This document shows positions 21,401-32,018 of a stretch of 64,000 nucleotides of DNA, in pieces. Origin of the DNA: Blepharisma stoltei. Its lineage: Eukaryota; Ciliophora; Heterotrichea; Heterotrichida; Blepharismidae. Under the pieces are notes generated by a model that saw only the letters and a list, made by a program, of their open reading frames with translations, was not told the origin of the DNA and did not search any database. How positions within the stretch are numbered: the first letter of the stretch is position 1; each line of letters opens with the position of its first letter. The stretch spans positions 608,001 through 672,000 of the forward strand of contig CAJZBQ010000063.1 in NCBI GenBank assembly GCA_914767885.1, read 5' to 3'. Position numbers and translations under genes: made by a program.

Positions 21401-23117
21401 GAGAATACGACGTCAATTTATTATTTATCGAAAAAATTCCAAACGCTAATGCCAGCTCCTCCTGAGTATTATGCCTATTTAAAAAATTTTAATATAAGTC
21501 AAGAAGGGCTTACAGATGAACAAATTAATAATGCTTTAACCTTTGACAGGCTTCTTGGAAGCTCTCCTCTTCAGAATTTTTTTATTTTATAAAATTTTAT
21601 TGAATTAAGGACGAATAATTTATTAATAATTTTTTATTTTTTAAAAAAATCAATTATAACTAAAATTAAATAATTTTTTATTATTTATATATAGAATAGA
21701 TTTCCAAGGAAATTACAGTCAAATGTCTGAAGACTATATGATGGAAAATCCATTAGATTTAATAAATTATGTCAGATTTGCAATAGACAAATTTGTATTT
21801 GGCGGCATGTTCAGAGAAAAAACAGTTGAGCAGCTACTATGGACTGATTATGATCCTTTTCTTGCCAAAATCCAACAAACGAACCCTTTGCTAGGAGGAA
21901 TGCCTGCAATTAACCCAACCCAAATTCAGCTCGGCCAAAATCAAACCCGAGAAATGTATGAATATATTCCTAAACAATTCAGACATGCCCTAAATACAGG
22001 TGCCAAAGATCTAGACGAGGTAAGATTTTACCGCTTATATAACGGTGTGAATTATATAAGCCTTCTTCAACCTTATTATTTTGGAGAAAGTCCATGGGGA
22101 TCTGTAATAGACTGGGCTAATATTAATCCTTGGGCTGAGTTAGTGCCGATAAGCGGCAGTGATTCATGGAATTTCCAGCCTTGGCTCACTGAGGATTCTG
22201 AAATAAAATTTTATTTGTATCAGGCCTCGCTAGTATTGGAAGGAGAATATGTAGGGAAAAGTGATTATAGAGGCTTTGATTGTTTGAAGTACAGAATTAG
22301 CCCGAATAATTTGAAAAATGCTACACAGATGCCATCACAGGCAAGATTTTATGGTTAAAATGAAATTATTTATTAATTTTGGCATGAAAGAAAAAAAAAT
22401 TATTTTTTTACCTGGAAAATTCTGAAGTGTGAAAATAATTAAGCTAATGTTCTATATCAATTCGGGCCTGAAGGACTTTTTAATATATCAAGTGTGATGG
22501 GAGGGCCAATATTTGGAAGCAAGCCTTATTTCCTTGGAGCTGACCCAGTACTTAATAATCTTGTTCAGTATACAAGGCCGGAATTAAATTATCCAAAAGA
22601 ATATGAATCATATTTATACCAAAATTCATTAAAATAATTTTTTTTAAAATTTATCATATATATTTCAATTTTAAGTAAATTTGCTCCTGCTATCATTTTT
22701 CCTATGTCAAACTTAATCTTATACAATATAAATCTAGAACCTTATACAGGCAGCGTTTTTTATGTCACTGAGCAGCTTATGTTCAGCTCAGAGCTCAAAC
22801 CTGACGCTTTGTACCCAAATCTTGGAAAAATGAGCATGGACAACACTGGATACCGCACCTATCTCCCTCTATTTTTCCTAGTAAGAACTGAAGAATTCGA
22901 CCAAAGCACTGTTGATAAACAATTTGGGGCTTTAAAAACTGGCTTTTTAGTGATGAAAATAATCCAAATTCTTGGATATTCCCTTGGAAGCATTTTTATA
23001 GTAGCATTTGGGCTTTATTTATTAAGGCTAAGAATTACAGCAAAAAGAGCTGCAAAAGGGTTGTTAACAGAGAATTCAGAAGATTCAGGAAATAGCTTAT
23101 ATAGAGGGCTTAATTAA
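18449..23117 (+). CDS. CD36/SCARB-family membrane glycoprotein, unusually long
   Basis: Two-pass receptor family of the plasma membrane and lysosome. An N-terminal membrane segment (IIASLLLCLGIFFILCGAIL) is followed by the family signature HFFNVENPDEVLYSGAVPII and then NGYIYQELDTW. Near the C terminus are GPEGLFNISSVMGGPIFGSK, PYFLGADPVL, LEPYTGSVFYVTEQ and a second membrane helix (LGSIFIVAFGLYLL). Many N-x-S/T sites occur. Spliced length is about 1,100 aa, twice a normal CD36, with extra luminal sequence in the middle. Five IES-type interruptions lie at 18718-19499 (MITE family 3), 20644-20946, 21590-21698, 22358-22456 and 22632-22673. The first junction is ambiguous: a TA-to-TA cut is in frame but would lose the NGY residues. 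TGA reads as Trp several times. Confidence 0.8.
18718..19499. mobile_element. MITE family 3 (TTTAAATTGGAAC ends), IES in the CD36-like gene
   Basis: 782 bp. The left end is CTCCCTC plus a palindromic pair of TTTTAAATTGGAACAAAA. The right end has two spaced copies (TTTCAATTTAAAGGGGG and CTCCAATTTAAACGGGGGAG). The layout equals that of families 1 and 2 but the motif is different. It is flanked by TGA on both sides. The nearest in-frame TA pair is 18712-18713 and 19516-19517 (804 nt removed). It contains a GC-rich hairpin at 18782-18825. Confidence 0.75.
18782..18825. repeat. GC-rich hairpin (CCCGAGGATGGCGC palindrome)
   Basis: Perfect or near-perfect inverted repeat AATTGCCCGAGGATGGCG...CGCCATCCTCGGGCAATT with a short loop, inside the family 3 MITE. 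An almost identical hairpin is at 61023-61070. Confidence 0.85.
20644..20946. other. TA-bounded IES of 303 bp carrying a GC-rich fold-back element
   Basis: In the CD36-like gene between TA 20642-20643 and 20945-20946, with GGTATC/GGTATATC at the two borders. Excision gives GSQGIYQIWMSLADAL, the Trp coming from TGA. Most of it is the fold-back at 20659-20882. Confidence 0.8.
20659..20882. mobile_element. GC-rich palindrome-of-palindromes (fold-back MITE)
   Basis: Outer ends are GCGCTTTCCCGAGGATGGCG and its complement, and each end is itself a hairpin. Inside lie inverted copies of GGCATCCACACGGGAACTGG around a central GACATGTGG..CCACATGTC hairpin. Flanks are TATA on both sides. Base composition is far from the surrounding DNA. 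No frame. Confidence 0.85.
21590..21698. other. TA-bounded IES, 109 bp
   Basis: In the CD36-like gene, TA 21588-21589 and 21697-21698. Removal gives LQNFFILDFQGNYSQM. Confidence 0.7.
22358..22456. other. TA-bounded IES, 99 bp
   Basis: In the CD36-like gene, TA 22356-22357 and 22455-22456. Removal gives ARFYGYQFGPEGLFNISS. Confidence 0.68.
22632..22673. other. Very short TA-bounded IES, 42 bp
   Basis: In the CD36-like gene, TA 22630-22631 and 22672-22673. Removal gives YQNSLSKFAPAIIF. Too long and lacking GT..AG for a 15-nt intron. Confidence 0.65.
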
Positions 23118-23120
23118 TGT

Positions 23121-24206
23121 TTATTTAGTAAGTAACTCTTCTATTGTTTTAATCACAAATTTGTTTCTGAATCTTGCACAGCCATGAAAATGAGGCTGCA
23201 TTATGCCACAGCTGATAAGCTCCTTAGCGATTTCTGTATTAGAATAAATATCGCCTAAAGGGTTTGCAGGTTTAACAGTCATTAAAGCTGCAAAAATTCC
23301 TGTAGCGAGCTCTGCCTTTTTTGCTAAAATATGATTTATATTATCTTCAATGATTTTTTTTGCGTTTTTAAGGTAATCCTCAGCTTTTTCATTTTTATTC
23401 ATCATATCATATGCAAAGTCAAAGCTTGAGCCTATTTCTTCATATAGTCTGCTTAATTGATTTCTATCAAAATTCGGATGACTTGCTAGGCTTGCTAAAA
23501 AATCTTCTTTGTCCATAGGCGAAAGCTCATGAAATTCGATATTTTTCACTAAATTGAAATTACGTTGTTTTAGTATGTTAGAAGTGTCAATGTTTTCGAT
23601 CGAAATTAATATGTGTGCTTTATTTAGTATTCTTTGTAAAAATTTTAAGACCGCTATTCTCATTACAGGCTGGAATTTGTCAAACCCGTCTATTATTAAA
23701 AGAGTTTTTTCTGGGTCAACTGAATATAATGTGGCATAAATGCTGTCAAAAAAGAATTTATAATTGTTTTCACCTATATAAAATTTACTGAGTTTTTGGT
23801 TTCATGGGTATTGGTTTAATGTTTCTTCCAGGTTATCCTTGACATCTATCCTTAAGGTATTTTTTCAGAAATCACGGCTTTGGATATCGCTTATAATTGA
23901 AGTTTTTCCACTTAAGGGAGGTCCACAGATCACAACAATATTTTCTTTAAGTTTAATAAAAATTTCTTCCACATCTCTGGTACGTTTTACCCCAGAAAAT
24001 TGTTTACGCTGTGTTAAAATTTCTTGAAGTACTTTATTTCTTTCGATTTTTACTGCTGGAGAGTCTTTTAAATAAGTATAAATAGGATATGATAGCACAG
24101 CTGCACTAAAAATCCCAAAAATAGTAATGTTGCTGAGTTTTCGCTCTTGGCTAGTAATATCTTGTTGTGCAAATTTAAAAAATGCTCTTTTGATTACTCT
24201 GAACAT
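23121..24206 (-). CDS. P-loop (AAA/STAND-type) ATPase with N-terminal membrane segment, probably mitochondrial
   Basis: 361 aa in one uninterrupted frame, using TGA twice as Trp (RDFWKNTL and QYPWNQK). The basic N terminus MFRVIKRAFFKF plus a hydrophobic stretch (NITIFGIFSAAVLSYPIYTY) suggests a mitochondrial membrane-anchored protein. Walker A is CGPPLSGKTSI and Walker B is KTLLIIDGFDKF. The later part reads like the small helical and winged-helix region of AAA/STAND ATPases (EFHELSPMDKEDFLASL). The stop codon is 3 bp from that of the CD36-like gene. It has no IES, unusual here. The precise subfamily is unknown. Confidence 0.8.
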
Positions 24207-25287
24207 ATTTAGTAACTAATCCATAATACCTCTGTTTAATTGTAATTGGAATAAATTCATGCTCAATTAACTAATAATTATTAATTAAAATTTTCTTTTT
24301 GAATCTGCTTTTACGGCTTAGAAATTTCTTAATTTTTCGAATTCTTCAATATCTATCATATAGATTTTCTTCAGGAATTGCAGCATATAAATTATTTTGT
24401 GATCTTAAAATTTTTGATTTAGGCTCAAATTTCTTATAAACACAATTCAGATCCTTAGCAATAATTATTAATAAGGATTGAGTGATGAGATAAGTATCGG
24501 ATAATGAAGTAGCTTTATGTATATGAAATTCATTTAATTTTTCAATTTGAAAATTTATAATAATTAAGTGACTATTTTTGTTGTAAAATAAGGCTATATC
24601 TATTCATATAAGAAATAAGTAAAAAACAGTGTAATATTGTAGGGAAATACTCCAAAAATTATAAGTTTTCATTGATTCTTACTCGATTTAGCTATTTGCT
24701 TATTATGCTTAATTTGAATGTAAAATACCTGGATGCTTTAATAAGCTTGATTAATTTGAAGCTTGATTATGTTTTTTGTAATAATGAGCTTATATTTTGA
24801 ATTCGGCCATTTATCGGTTATAAATCTAATGTAGCGCCATCACGCTTTTAGCCTCCTCTTGTCCCGACCTCTCACGGGACGATCTGGGGATTGATTTCAA
24901 CAGCTTATGCTGGCGAAACCAACTCTCAAAGTGACAAATCTACACTATCTTGATGATTAGCCACTTTGAGGGTTGGTTTCATTAGCATAAATAGTGAAGC
25001 CTACCCCTAGATTGTCTAGGAAGACATCGGGACAATAGGAGGTTAAAAGCGTGAGATGCTATAAATGCAGAATTTAATAGAAATAGACTTTAAATCCATT
25101 TTAAGACTTAATGATATACAAATTTCATTTTGAATTTAAAAATATTTGATTTTTAGATTATTCAATAAATTTATTAGTTTTGAAATTTTTGATAATAAAT
25201 AAAAATTATTTTTTGCCTTTTGAGCTTGAATATAATAATTATTTGTAAATTATATAAAATTTCAACAATCTAATAATAGGCAAAAAA
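24207..25287. other. Intergenic region carrying a fold-back element
   Basis: About 1.1 kb of AT-rich DNA. The only structure I recognise is the inverted-repeat element at 24834-25061. It ends at the tRNA gene. Confidence 0.45.
24834..25061. mobile_element. Fold-back MITE, 228 bp (TAGCGCCATCACGC ends)
   Basis: TIRs of about 36 bp: CACGCTTTTAGCCTCCTCTT at the left and, on the other strand, CACGCTTTTAACCTCCTATT at the right. TA lies at both ends. An inner inverted pair is ACTCTCAAAGTG..CACTTTGAGGGTT. Intergenic; no frame. Confidence 0.75.
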
Positions 25288-25368
25288 CGACAACAGCAGG
25301 ATTCGAACCTGCGCGGGAGAACCCAACAGATTTCGAGTCTGACGCCTTAACCACTCGGCCATGTTGTC
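25288..25368 (-). tRNA. tRNA-Ser(CGA)
   Basis: 81-nt cloverleaf. Acceptor arms GACAACA and TGTTGTC pair, with discriminator G. Other parts are the D-arm GGCCGAGTGGTTAAGGC, the anticodon stem CAGA/TCTG with loop CTCGAAA (anticodon CGA, reading UCG), a long variable arm typical of tRNA-Ser, and T-loop GGTTCGAATCC. No intron. CCA is not encoded. Confidence 0.95.
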
Positions 25369-25445
25369 AATCTGCATCTTATCCAAGAATTCTCTTTATA
25401 TTTTATGATTTTTATTATTTATTTATTTGCTATTAATTGCTTAAG

Positions 25446-26883
25446 TTACAATAACTCATCTTCATCTGGAAACTCATCAGCAAAGCTTTCTCCTCTTGAA
25501 CTGGCTTCATTAAAGCTTAAATTAAATCCTGCTTTATTATCTAATATACTTTGGCTTTTCAAAATTTGTGAAATATTTTCATTCCCAAATACAAAATCTG
25601 GCGATTTTTTCTCAAAACTTACGTTTTCAGAATCAATTTGTCTGGATGAATTTTTTATATACTGTGCAAAGATAAATTTTGGGGAAATTTAAAAATTTTT
25701 TTGTAGGCTATTAATATTTAGTGTGAATTTTTATGATTTAAATTACAGGGAATATAAGATTTCTCGGTATCAAAATTTTGCATACTTGATGATTTCAATA
25801 TTGAGCCAGTTTTAGCAACCCTATCTGAAGAGGGAATAAAAGGCTTTATATCATGATAATAAGTTTCTGTTTTGATAGGCTCTAAATTCTTTTTTGGCGG
25901 TTTTCCATAAGTTTTCTCTTTTATTTTTTCTGCTTCTATTAAATCAGAGTCTTTAGATGATTTCATAATTCTGTCAGCTATTGATGCAAACGGCCTATAA
26001 GGAGTGGTAGAATCTTCTTCTTCATGGACTTTTTCAATTTTTTGATTTTTAGAGTTAGAAAAATCAGCCCCCGCCCATAATTCATCAGACTCATATCCGT
26101 TTTCTACAATGCACTTTGGTTTTTTTTTAAAAATAATTTCATCACTATCCTCATTTTTCAAAGTTTTTAACTCTCTCAGCTCATTTAAAGCATTTTCCAG
26201 CTCTTTATTTAATTTTCCAATTTTTTCTTCACCTTCTTTTATTTTTCACCTTAAATTTTGATTATCCTCATAGAGAAACTTATTTTCTGCTTCTAATTTT
26301 TGCAATTTTTCTTTCTTTTCTAAATCCTGCAATTTAGTTTTATCTGAGCTTTCGTCAAGAAAAGAATCAAAGATGCTGCCTTCTTCACTTTTTTTCATTT
26401 CAGCTCTTATAAGCTGAGATCTGGCTTCTCTGTATTTTTCTTCAAAAATTTGTTTCATTCTTAATGCATTTTTTACCAATAATTTATTTTTTTATTTAAT
26501 TTAATTTTTTTTTTAAATTAAAAGAGTCCTCTTAATGCATGGTCGAATTGGATCTTAAGATCTGTGAAATCTTCAAAATTTGTTGGCTGTTGTTTAAGCC
26601 TTGAATTTTCTTCTTTAAGGAATGAAACTTGAGCTTCAAGCTCTTCTAGTGACTTAAAGTTTGGGTGAGAACATTTTTTGAGCTCAGATTCCACGATCTT
26701 GAACTGTTCTTTGTAATATTCAGTCTCGCTATCTTTGGCTTGATAAAGAGCCATCATTTCACTGAGCTTTACTTCCATTTGGCTGACTTGGGATATATAG
26801 AATTGGTTCTTACGAAGTAGATTTTCCTTTTCAATCCTTAGAGATTCTAATTCGTTGTCTTTGGAATTTGTCCTACGACTCAT
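25446..26883 (-). CDS. Coiled-coil protein (family not recognised)
   Basis: 430 aa after removing IESs at 26464-26534 and 25660-25733 (1293 nt). The first 250 residues are continuous coiled coil (NELESLRIEKENLLRKNQFY onward). The C-terminal part is acidic and disordered, with short conserved-looking motifs (DELWAGADFS, PYRPFASIADRIM, PFIPSSDRVAKTGSIL). TGA encodes Trp in NLRWKIKEG. The real C terminus (ESFADEFPDEDELL) is reached only after IES removal. There are no membrane segments. A cytoskeletal or basal-body role is possible but unsupported. Confidence 0.75.
25660..25733. other. Short TA-bounded IES, 74 bp
   Basis: In the coiled-coil gene, TA 25658-25659 and 25732-25733, with the direct repeat TAAAAATTCA-like at both borders. 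Excision gives CNLNHIKNSSRQID. Confidence 0.7.
26464..26534. other. Short IES, 71 bp, with 11-bp border repeat
   Basis: In the coiled-coil gene. The borders share ATGCATTAAGA (minus strand), with TA at 26462-26463 and 26533-26534. Excision gives FDHALRMKQIFEEKY. Confidence 0.8.
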
Positions 26884-27008
26884 AAAATAAAATGATAAAA
26901 AATAGTCAGGTGAATTTTTCTCAAAATATTGGTTTTAATTTAATTAAAAATTTTGCTTTTTATGACTAATTTTTTTATTTATATCTCATAAAAATTTTTT
27001 ATAAATAT

Positions 27009-28702
27009 TTATTTATTAGTATAAGCTTCCCAATCAACCTGAAGAACAGTGTCAGACACTTTTATTTGGCTTCCATTACTCAATTTACATGGCGCTGAGT
27101 GGTCTCTTCCATTTCTTATCTTCCTGAAGACTGAAAATCAGGTCCCATTTACCGTTGGCTTGCTTTCTAGCCCATCAAATAACTGTCATTTCCCTTCATC
27201 ATATACAATTCTACATTGTGTTCTTGAAATCGTGTTTTCTGGCAGCTGAATATCACAGATTTGTGACCTCCCAATAGTAAAAACTTTATATTTCTCTTCA
27301 GCTGCAAATTTTCAGGTCGACGGGCTCATTGTTTCTTCGTTGTCATTTGGGTTTCTGCTGACTTTAATAGCAATATAAGGTCCTATATCATCAAGCACAA
27401 TATCAGTGTCATTAAAAGTATGCATTTTACTATCAATTTTATAATAAACACAATTTTAATTTTTTTTCGAAATAATTCAGCTTATAAGGAATATTTTGAT
27501 ATTCCTCCAAAGTTTGTTCAGAATTAACCGAAAGCGGCACAGGCTCGCTTACAACTCTATCAATTTCTATTATAATATCGCTCCCGATCAAAAAATTCTG
27601 TCCAGGCTCTAAATTAATAGGCTCTTCATTAGAAACTCTTATATATGTCCCACACATGCTCCCTAAGTCAATCAAATAAGGAGATTTTTGCTCTTTTATA
27701 AAGAGATTTATTAAAAATGAGTGCTGTGCCAATTCGCCCTTTTAACATCTGAAGCCTTTTAGCCAGGGGTTTGTGGAAGGGAGGATGGTGTTCGATAATG
27801 TATATCCGGCCATATTTTACTTGTGTTGGTGGAGCGCAGTGTCAAGTTTAGCTGATCGCATTCTTACATCCAGGTCAAGGTTTTATCCCATGGGAAATGA
27901 TTCACTAAAGTTGGAAAGGGATATTCTGACAGCACCAGTGAGGTTTCTTCATGTTGATCTGGAACGTTTCCAGAGCTATACCAGGCGTTGCATCCTAGGC
28001 CAAAAGTTCCATTTTGGTCGACAGGTGACCAGAAAATTCGATTGTTCAAATTCTGGAACTGAACCCCGCCAGCATGAAGTACGGTGACCCAACTTCTCTG
28101 GCACACGGGTAGTAAGTGCAAGCCCTCATCTATAAGTAGCAACGCATTAAGACGTCGTACTCGAACTGGCAAACTTATGAAGGCAAAATATGGCTTTTGG
28201 ATCTGCAAAGGGCCCTTCTAAATCCTAATTAAATTAAGCTAACCTCTTTTATAAACATCAAAATGCACCTAAAAAGATCTTGAGGAAGGAACTGCAGTAT
28301 TGATTTTTTTCCTAAACGAGGGTGGTAGCCCATAAGGAAAGCGATTCAGGTGTCGGGGATTTCTTTATTAAAAAAATCATTGCAATCTATCATACAGTGG
28401 GTTCGGCTTATAGCACGGTCAGTTGCAGGAAGGGTTATGTCGTTAGGTCGTTTGCCGTCCTCAGTCACTTGTTGGCGGCCTATTCTTATTGTACGGTCTT
28501 GTGGCAGTCTTTGAGAATTGAGGACTCCTGTTGAGTAAACTTTGAAGACTTGGGGAGCTGATTGTTCTATAGAAGTACGGATTATCTAAATAAAATGTAC
28601 AGAAACAGATAGGCACTTTGGAGGCTTTTCCAAAGGATTAATGCATAAATCTGGGCTTTTGGATTCTTCCCTAATCAAATGTTCTTTGTCACTTTTTTCC
28701 AT
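27009..28702 (-). CDS. Protein with two FHA domains; N-terminal region broken by retroposon DNA
   Basis: FHA domains bind phosphothreonine peptides. The second domain is clear (KVFTIGRSQICDIQLPENTI, then SRTQCRIVYDEGKWQLFDG, then NGTWFSVFR), with TGA as Trp three times. The first is seen in pieces: a possible GKKSILQFLPQDLF (about 28265-28310), then GELAQHSFLINLF and LIDLGSMCGTYIRV. The N terminus MEKSDKEHLIREESKSPD begins at 28702. A 30-bp IES (27444-27473) joins LNY to KIDSKMHTF. The segment 27743-28593 between the N terminus and the first FHA is retroposon-rich, and I could not resolve its exact junctions. The gene ends with TAA at 27009-27011. Confidence 0.7.
27444..27473. other. Possible very short IES, about 30 bp
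   Basis: Lies between the two FHA domains. Removing the segment between TA 27442-27443 and 27472-27473 restores frame (PYKLNYKIDSKM). It has no GT..AG and is twice the intron length, so a minimal IES is the best guess. Confidence 0.5.
27743..28593 (+). mobile_element. Retroposon-like insertion complex in the FHA gene
   Basis: GC-richer sequence that shares words with the copy at 56879-57339 (ACCAGGCGTTGC, GTCGACAGGTGACCAGA-like, GGTGACCCAA) and ends near GGATTATCTAAATAAAA, like that copy's tail. A second tail-like block (TCCTAATTAAATTAAGC at about 28222) and a near-repeat GCCCTT(T/C)TAA at 27748 and 28212 suggest two adjacent or nested insertions. Confidence 0.55.
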
Positions 28703-28888
28703 AAATTCAGTATAATTTAATAGAATTCTGTTTTATCGGTTAGCAAAAATAAAAAGATTTTTATTGAGGAGCTTTTAAGATTTTTAATTGACAAATTAAG
28801 CTATATGGTTTAACTGTGGAGCTTAAGACAAATTTTCAGCAAAATTTCTATTAGTTAAAAACTGTTACTGAGAAAATATAAATTTTTA
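28703..28888. other. Intergenic spacer upstream of the FHA gene
   Basis: AT-rich; presumably the FHA gene's promoter side. No structure was recognised. Confidence 0.3.
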
Positions 28889-29188
28889 CTCTCGCGAATG
28901 AGAGCAAAAATATTTGATTCACTCATCATGAGGGGTTAATTTTTTTTCGAAATTTAACAAAATCCTAAACCGAAATAATTTTAAAGCAAATATTAATTTG
29001 GTTTGTAAAGTTTTATTTTTAAAATGCAAGCTGTTTAAAATTAAACAGAAATAGTTAGATATTTCATCATAATGATTATAATTATATATATCAAAATAGT
29101 TTTTTTCATAAAAAATTTTTATTCGTTTGCGGATGGGTTCACCCAAAATTAAGTTAATGAATTTGTTCTCCAAAGGAGGCAAGGAGTT
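28889..29188. mobile_element. Degenerate MITE family 1 copy (intergenic)
   Basis: 300 bp between TA 28887-28888 and 29187-29188. The interior (TTTTTTTCGAAATTTAACAAAATCCTAA region) matches better copies, but the terminal motifs are decayed (CTCTCGCGAATGAGAGC and GTTCTCCAAAGGAGGCAAGGAG). Confidence 0.7.
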
Positions 29189-29433
29189 AATAAATTCAAA
29201 AATATAATATTTCGATTAGCAATTTTCTCAAATAACTAAATAAATCTTTGAATAATAGTATAATGTATTTACTAATCGCATTAAGCCTTATTTTTCTCTC
29301 TACCTTCTAATCATTGAGGTGAAAACTCAGCTTGTTTTTCCTAATAATTAGCTATAATTTCCAAGTCACAAATAAAATTCCCAAAAATCTTTTCCAAGAA
29401 CCAAATTAAATTCCCTAGTTCTCCATCAATAAA

Positions 29434-30185
29434 ATGGTTTATACAATACGCCACAAAGGCTTCTGGGATTATGCAGTAGGAAATGGCTACTATGACCGAA
29501 ACTTCCACAACTTCATCAAGAAAATTGAGCCACCAAAGGAGCAGACTTTATTTATTACACGCAAGAATGACTCATACTTCCCATTCAGATATTTGCATGT
29601 CTATAGAACCTTAAAGCGTGCATCCAACCAGTTCTTCCAAGGAAACGAGCTCATCCAGAACGTTTTCACCTTATCAATCCGTGCAATGTACCAAAGAGTC
29701 CCAGAAGAAATGTTTACCCAAAGATATGGAGGCTGGGATATGCTAGTTCATAAAGGCGAGCGCCATTGGGAGCTTATACCTTTTTGTTTCCTATTTAAAA
29801 AAAAATAAACAGTAAAATCTGTATAACAATTTTCAAAAAAAATAAAAAATGGTATATGACTTATAACCAGCATCCTTTACAACAAGACCTCTATGAAATG
29901 GTCAATAAGTATATCCATGAGACTCAAGGAGAAAAAAGTGAAGAAGAAAAACAAAGGGCTGAAGAAATTCTCAAAAAATTAGAAACCTTGACGAAGGCCA
30001 AAAAGGAAAGACTTGGACTTAAACCATATGAGACTTTAGAGCAACAAGATCTTGCTGATACCTTTGATGAAGTTATGAAAGAAGAAAGAGCTTCAAGAGG
30101 ATCTGCACATTATGTTAAGCCCCTTGAAGAGGTAGAAGCAGAAGACGAAAAGGAAAATCCTAGAAGAGTTTCATACTTCTATTAA
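29434..30185 (+). CDS. Hypothetical basic/aromatic-rich protein, 223 aa
   Basis: The frame is 672 nt after removing an 80-bp IES. The first half is rich in Trp, Tyr, Phe, His and Arg (RHKGFWDYAVGNGYYDRNFH, then SYFPFRYLHVYRTLKRASNQ). The second half is a charged helix (EKSEEEKQRAEEILKKLETL) and an acidic tail ending RRVSYFY. I do not recognise the family. The composition would suit a mitochondrial ribosomal or complex-associated protein, but there is no clear presequence, so this is only a guess. Confidence 0.65.
29777..29856. other. TA-bounded IES, 80 bp
   Basis: TA 29775-29776 and 29855-29856. Excision gives ERHWELMTYNQHPLQ. Confidence 0.75.
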
Positions 30186-30246
30186 GCTAATCTAGAAGTT
30201 AAATATGAAAATCATAAAATAATTTAATATTTTTTAAATATAAATT

Positions 30247-31466
30247 ATGTTTAAAAAATCAGAAAAGAAAGCTGGGAAAATCATTGTGGGGCAAGAGGAG
30301 AAAGATGAGGTAAAAATCGTAACAAAAATTCCTGTTAAAAGACATAGGGGAATATCATTTACAGAAATTGAAGAAAATAATGAAAAAGCTAGCGAGCATG
30401 AGAATTTTATGAGGAAAATTTTTGTGAAGCCAAACAATGAACTTGAAGCTTTGAGGGAAAAGCATATGGAAAAGTATATTAATGGCAAATTAAAGCCAAG
30501 TGAGCAAAATGAATGGAGAAAGGCAGGAAATGACGAGTTTTCTGAAGAAGCCTTATATGAGATTCCAGAAAAATATAGGTCTGATAACTCAAGATTTTCT
30601 GATGGCGCTGAAAAAACTTTGTGGAAATCTGGACTTATGGAGGTACCTTTATCAATAAAGCACAAATTGGATATTATATGTTAGGATAAATGCTTTAGGG
30701 TAATAGGAATTATTATTTTAAATTTATATGAAAAATGGAAAATGGCTATAATAATTGTATGCAGAGTTTACCAGTCAAGAATAATATTGAGAGAACTGAA
30801 ATAGCTAAAAGAAAAGCTATAAAGGACGTCAATGTTCCTGACAGTCGATTTATGGAGCTTCATGAAGAGGAATACGAAAGGTTTAACCAATTGCACAGCG
30901 AAGCCAGAAAAGAGGCAAAAATTGTGGAAAGGTTAGAAAAAAGACTGCTATTAAAGGGAAAAAGGCTAAAAGATTAGATTAATTCTAGCTAGTCTTTTTT
31001 TTTTCAGACTCTTGCTGTCCCCAACGCAGACTCAAATGGCCCCCTCCACCTGGCGTCACATCGCTCCCTTTTCCTTACAAATCTCTCGGAGACTCTCACA
31101 TGATGCTTATGACTTGGTCTGGTCCTTGCGGCATGATTCATCAACCCTTTTTAGTGCTCAAAGCATGGGTAAAGTGTCTTAGTGTCGCTTTCAGGCTATA
31201 AACCTGATACAGACATACATTTTTTACAGGAGTATGAGCTGGACATTACGATCTCAGTATATCGTCTTGGGTTAGGAAAAAAGCCTCGTGGAGCTTTGAT
31301 CAGGCAAAAACCCTAAAAGAATGGAATCCACTTACCGGAGAGCTGGAATCAACTGACCAGTCACCCTGGCGATTCATCACTCTCCATCTTTTAAATAGTA
31401 AGGCTAAAAGAAGAAAGAAAAGAAAGAAGCGAAATGAACAGACTCGTTGAAGAAAGCTGAAAATAG
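30247..31466 (+). CDS. C9orf78/Tls1 (HCA59)-like splicing-associated protein
   Basis: The C9orf78/Tls1 family associates with the spliceosome. The diagnostic segment is GLMEVPLSIKHKLDNIERTE, then IAKRKAIKDV, assembled across a 110-bp IES (30674-30783). The N-terminal part is basic and disordered (KKSEKKAGKIIVG, PVKRHRGISFTE). On germline DNA the frame hits TAG at 30975, just inside a retroposon. Collapsing the 12-bp TSD (AAGGCTAAAAGA) gives a further charged tail ending MNRLVEESWK (TGA as Trp) and a TAG at 31464-31466. Total 672 nt (223 aa). Confidence 0.75.
30674..30783. other. TA-bounded IES, 110 bp
   Basis: TA 30672-30673 and 30782-30783 in the C9orf78-like gene. Excision restores KLDNIERTEIAK. 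Confidence 0.8.
30974..31399 (-). mobile_element. SINE-like retroposon with 12-bp TSD
   Basis: 426 bp, flanked by AAGGCTAAAAGA at 30962-30973 and 31400-31411. The minus-strand tail contains TAATCTAATC; the head side is GC-rich. Inserted a few codons before the end of the C9orf78-like gene. The TSD contains TA. Confidence 0.75.
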
Positions 31467-31628
31467 TCCATCAATAAATACTCTAATTTTAATAATTTTA
31501 TAAATTTCTAACAGTTTTCTGAAGTGGCCCACTTTATTATTAAAAGGTCTTTAAATTTTATTCAAAAAAGTTCAATAAAAATAATCAGAAATTTAAAATT
31601 AAATTTGATTATATTTTTTTACGCGCTA
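31467..31628. other. Intergenic spacer before a MITE
   Basis: AT-rich; nothing recognised. Confidence 0.3.
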
Positions 31629-32018
31629 ACTCCCCCCCCCCCTCCGTGAGCGAACAAAAAAATTTTGTTCGCTCACGGAGGGGGGTTAATTTTTTTTTTT
31701 AAAAAAAATTTATATATAAATTTTATAAAAAAAATATTTTTTTCGAAATTTAAAAAAATCCTAATTTGCAAAAATTGGGAAGCAAATATTAATTTAATTT
31801 TTGCAAAATTTATGTTTTAAAACGCAATTTTTTTAAAATTAAACAGAATTAGCTCTAGATTTCATTATACTAATTATCACTTATATATCAAAATTTTTTT
31901 CCATTAAAATTTTTTCTATTAAAAAAATTTTTGTTCACTCACGGAGGGTGGGTTTTTGGTCAAAAAATGGCGATTTTTCTAATGGTTTTGTTCGCTCACG
32001 GAGGGGGGGGGGGGAGTA
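31629..32018. mobile_element. Near-intact MITE family 1 copy (intergenic)
   Basis: 390 bp between TA 31627-31628 and 32017-32018. The left end is a palindromic pair of CCTCCGTGAGCGAAC around AAAAAAATTTT. The right end has two copies spaced about 60 bp. Long C/G tracts (10-14) lie at the ends. Almost identical to the copies at 35092 and 59337. Confidence 0.9.

Noticed and set aside
25405-25692. Plus-strand frame after the tRNA gene
   Set aside because: It is the antisense of the true C terminus of the minus-strand coiled-coil gene.
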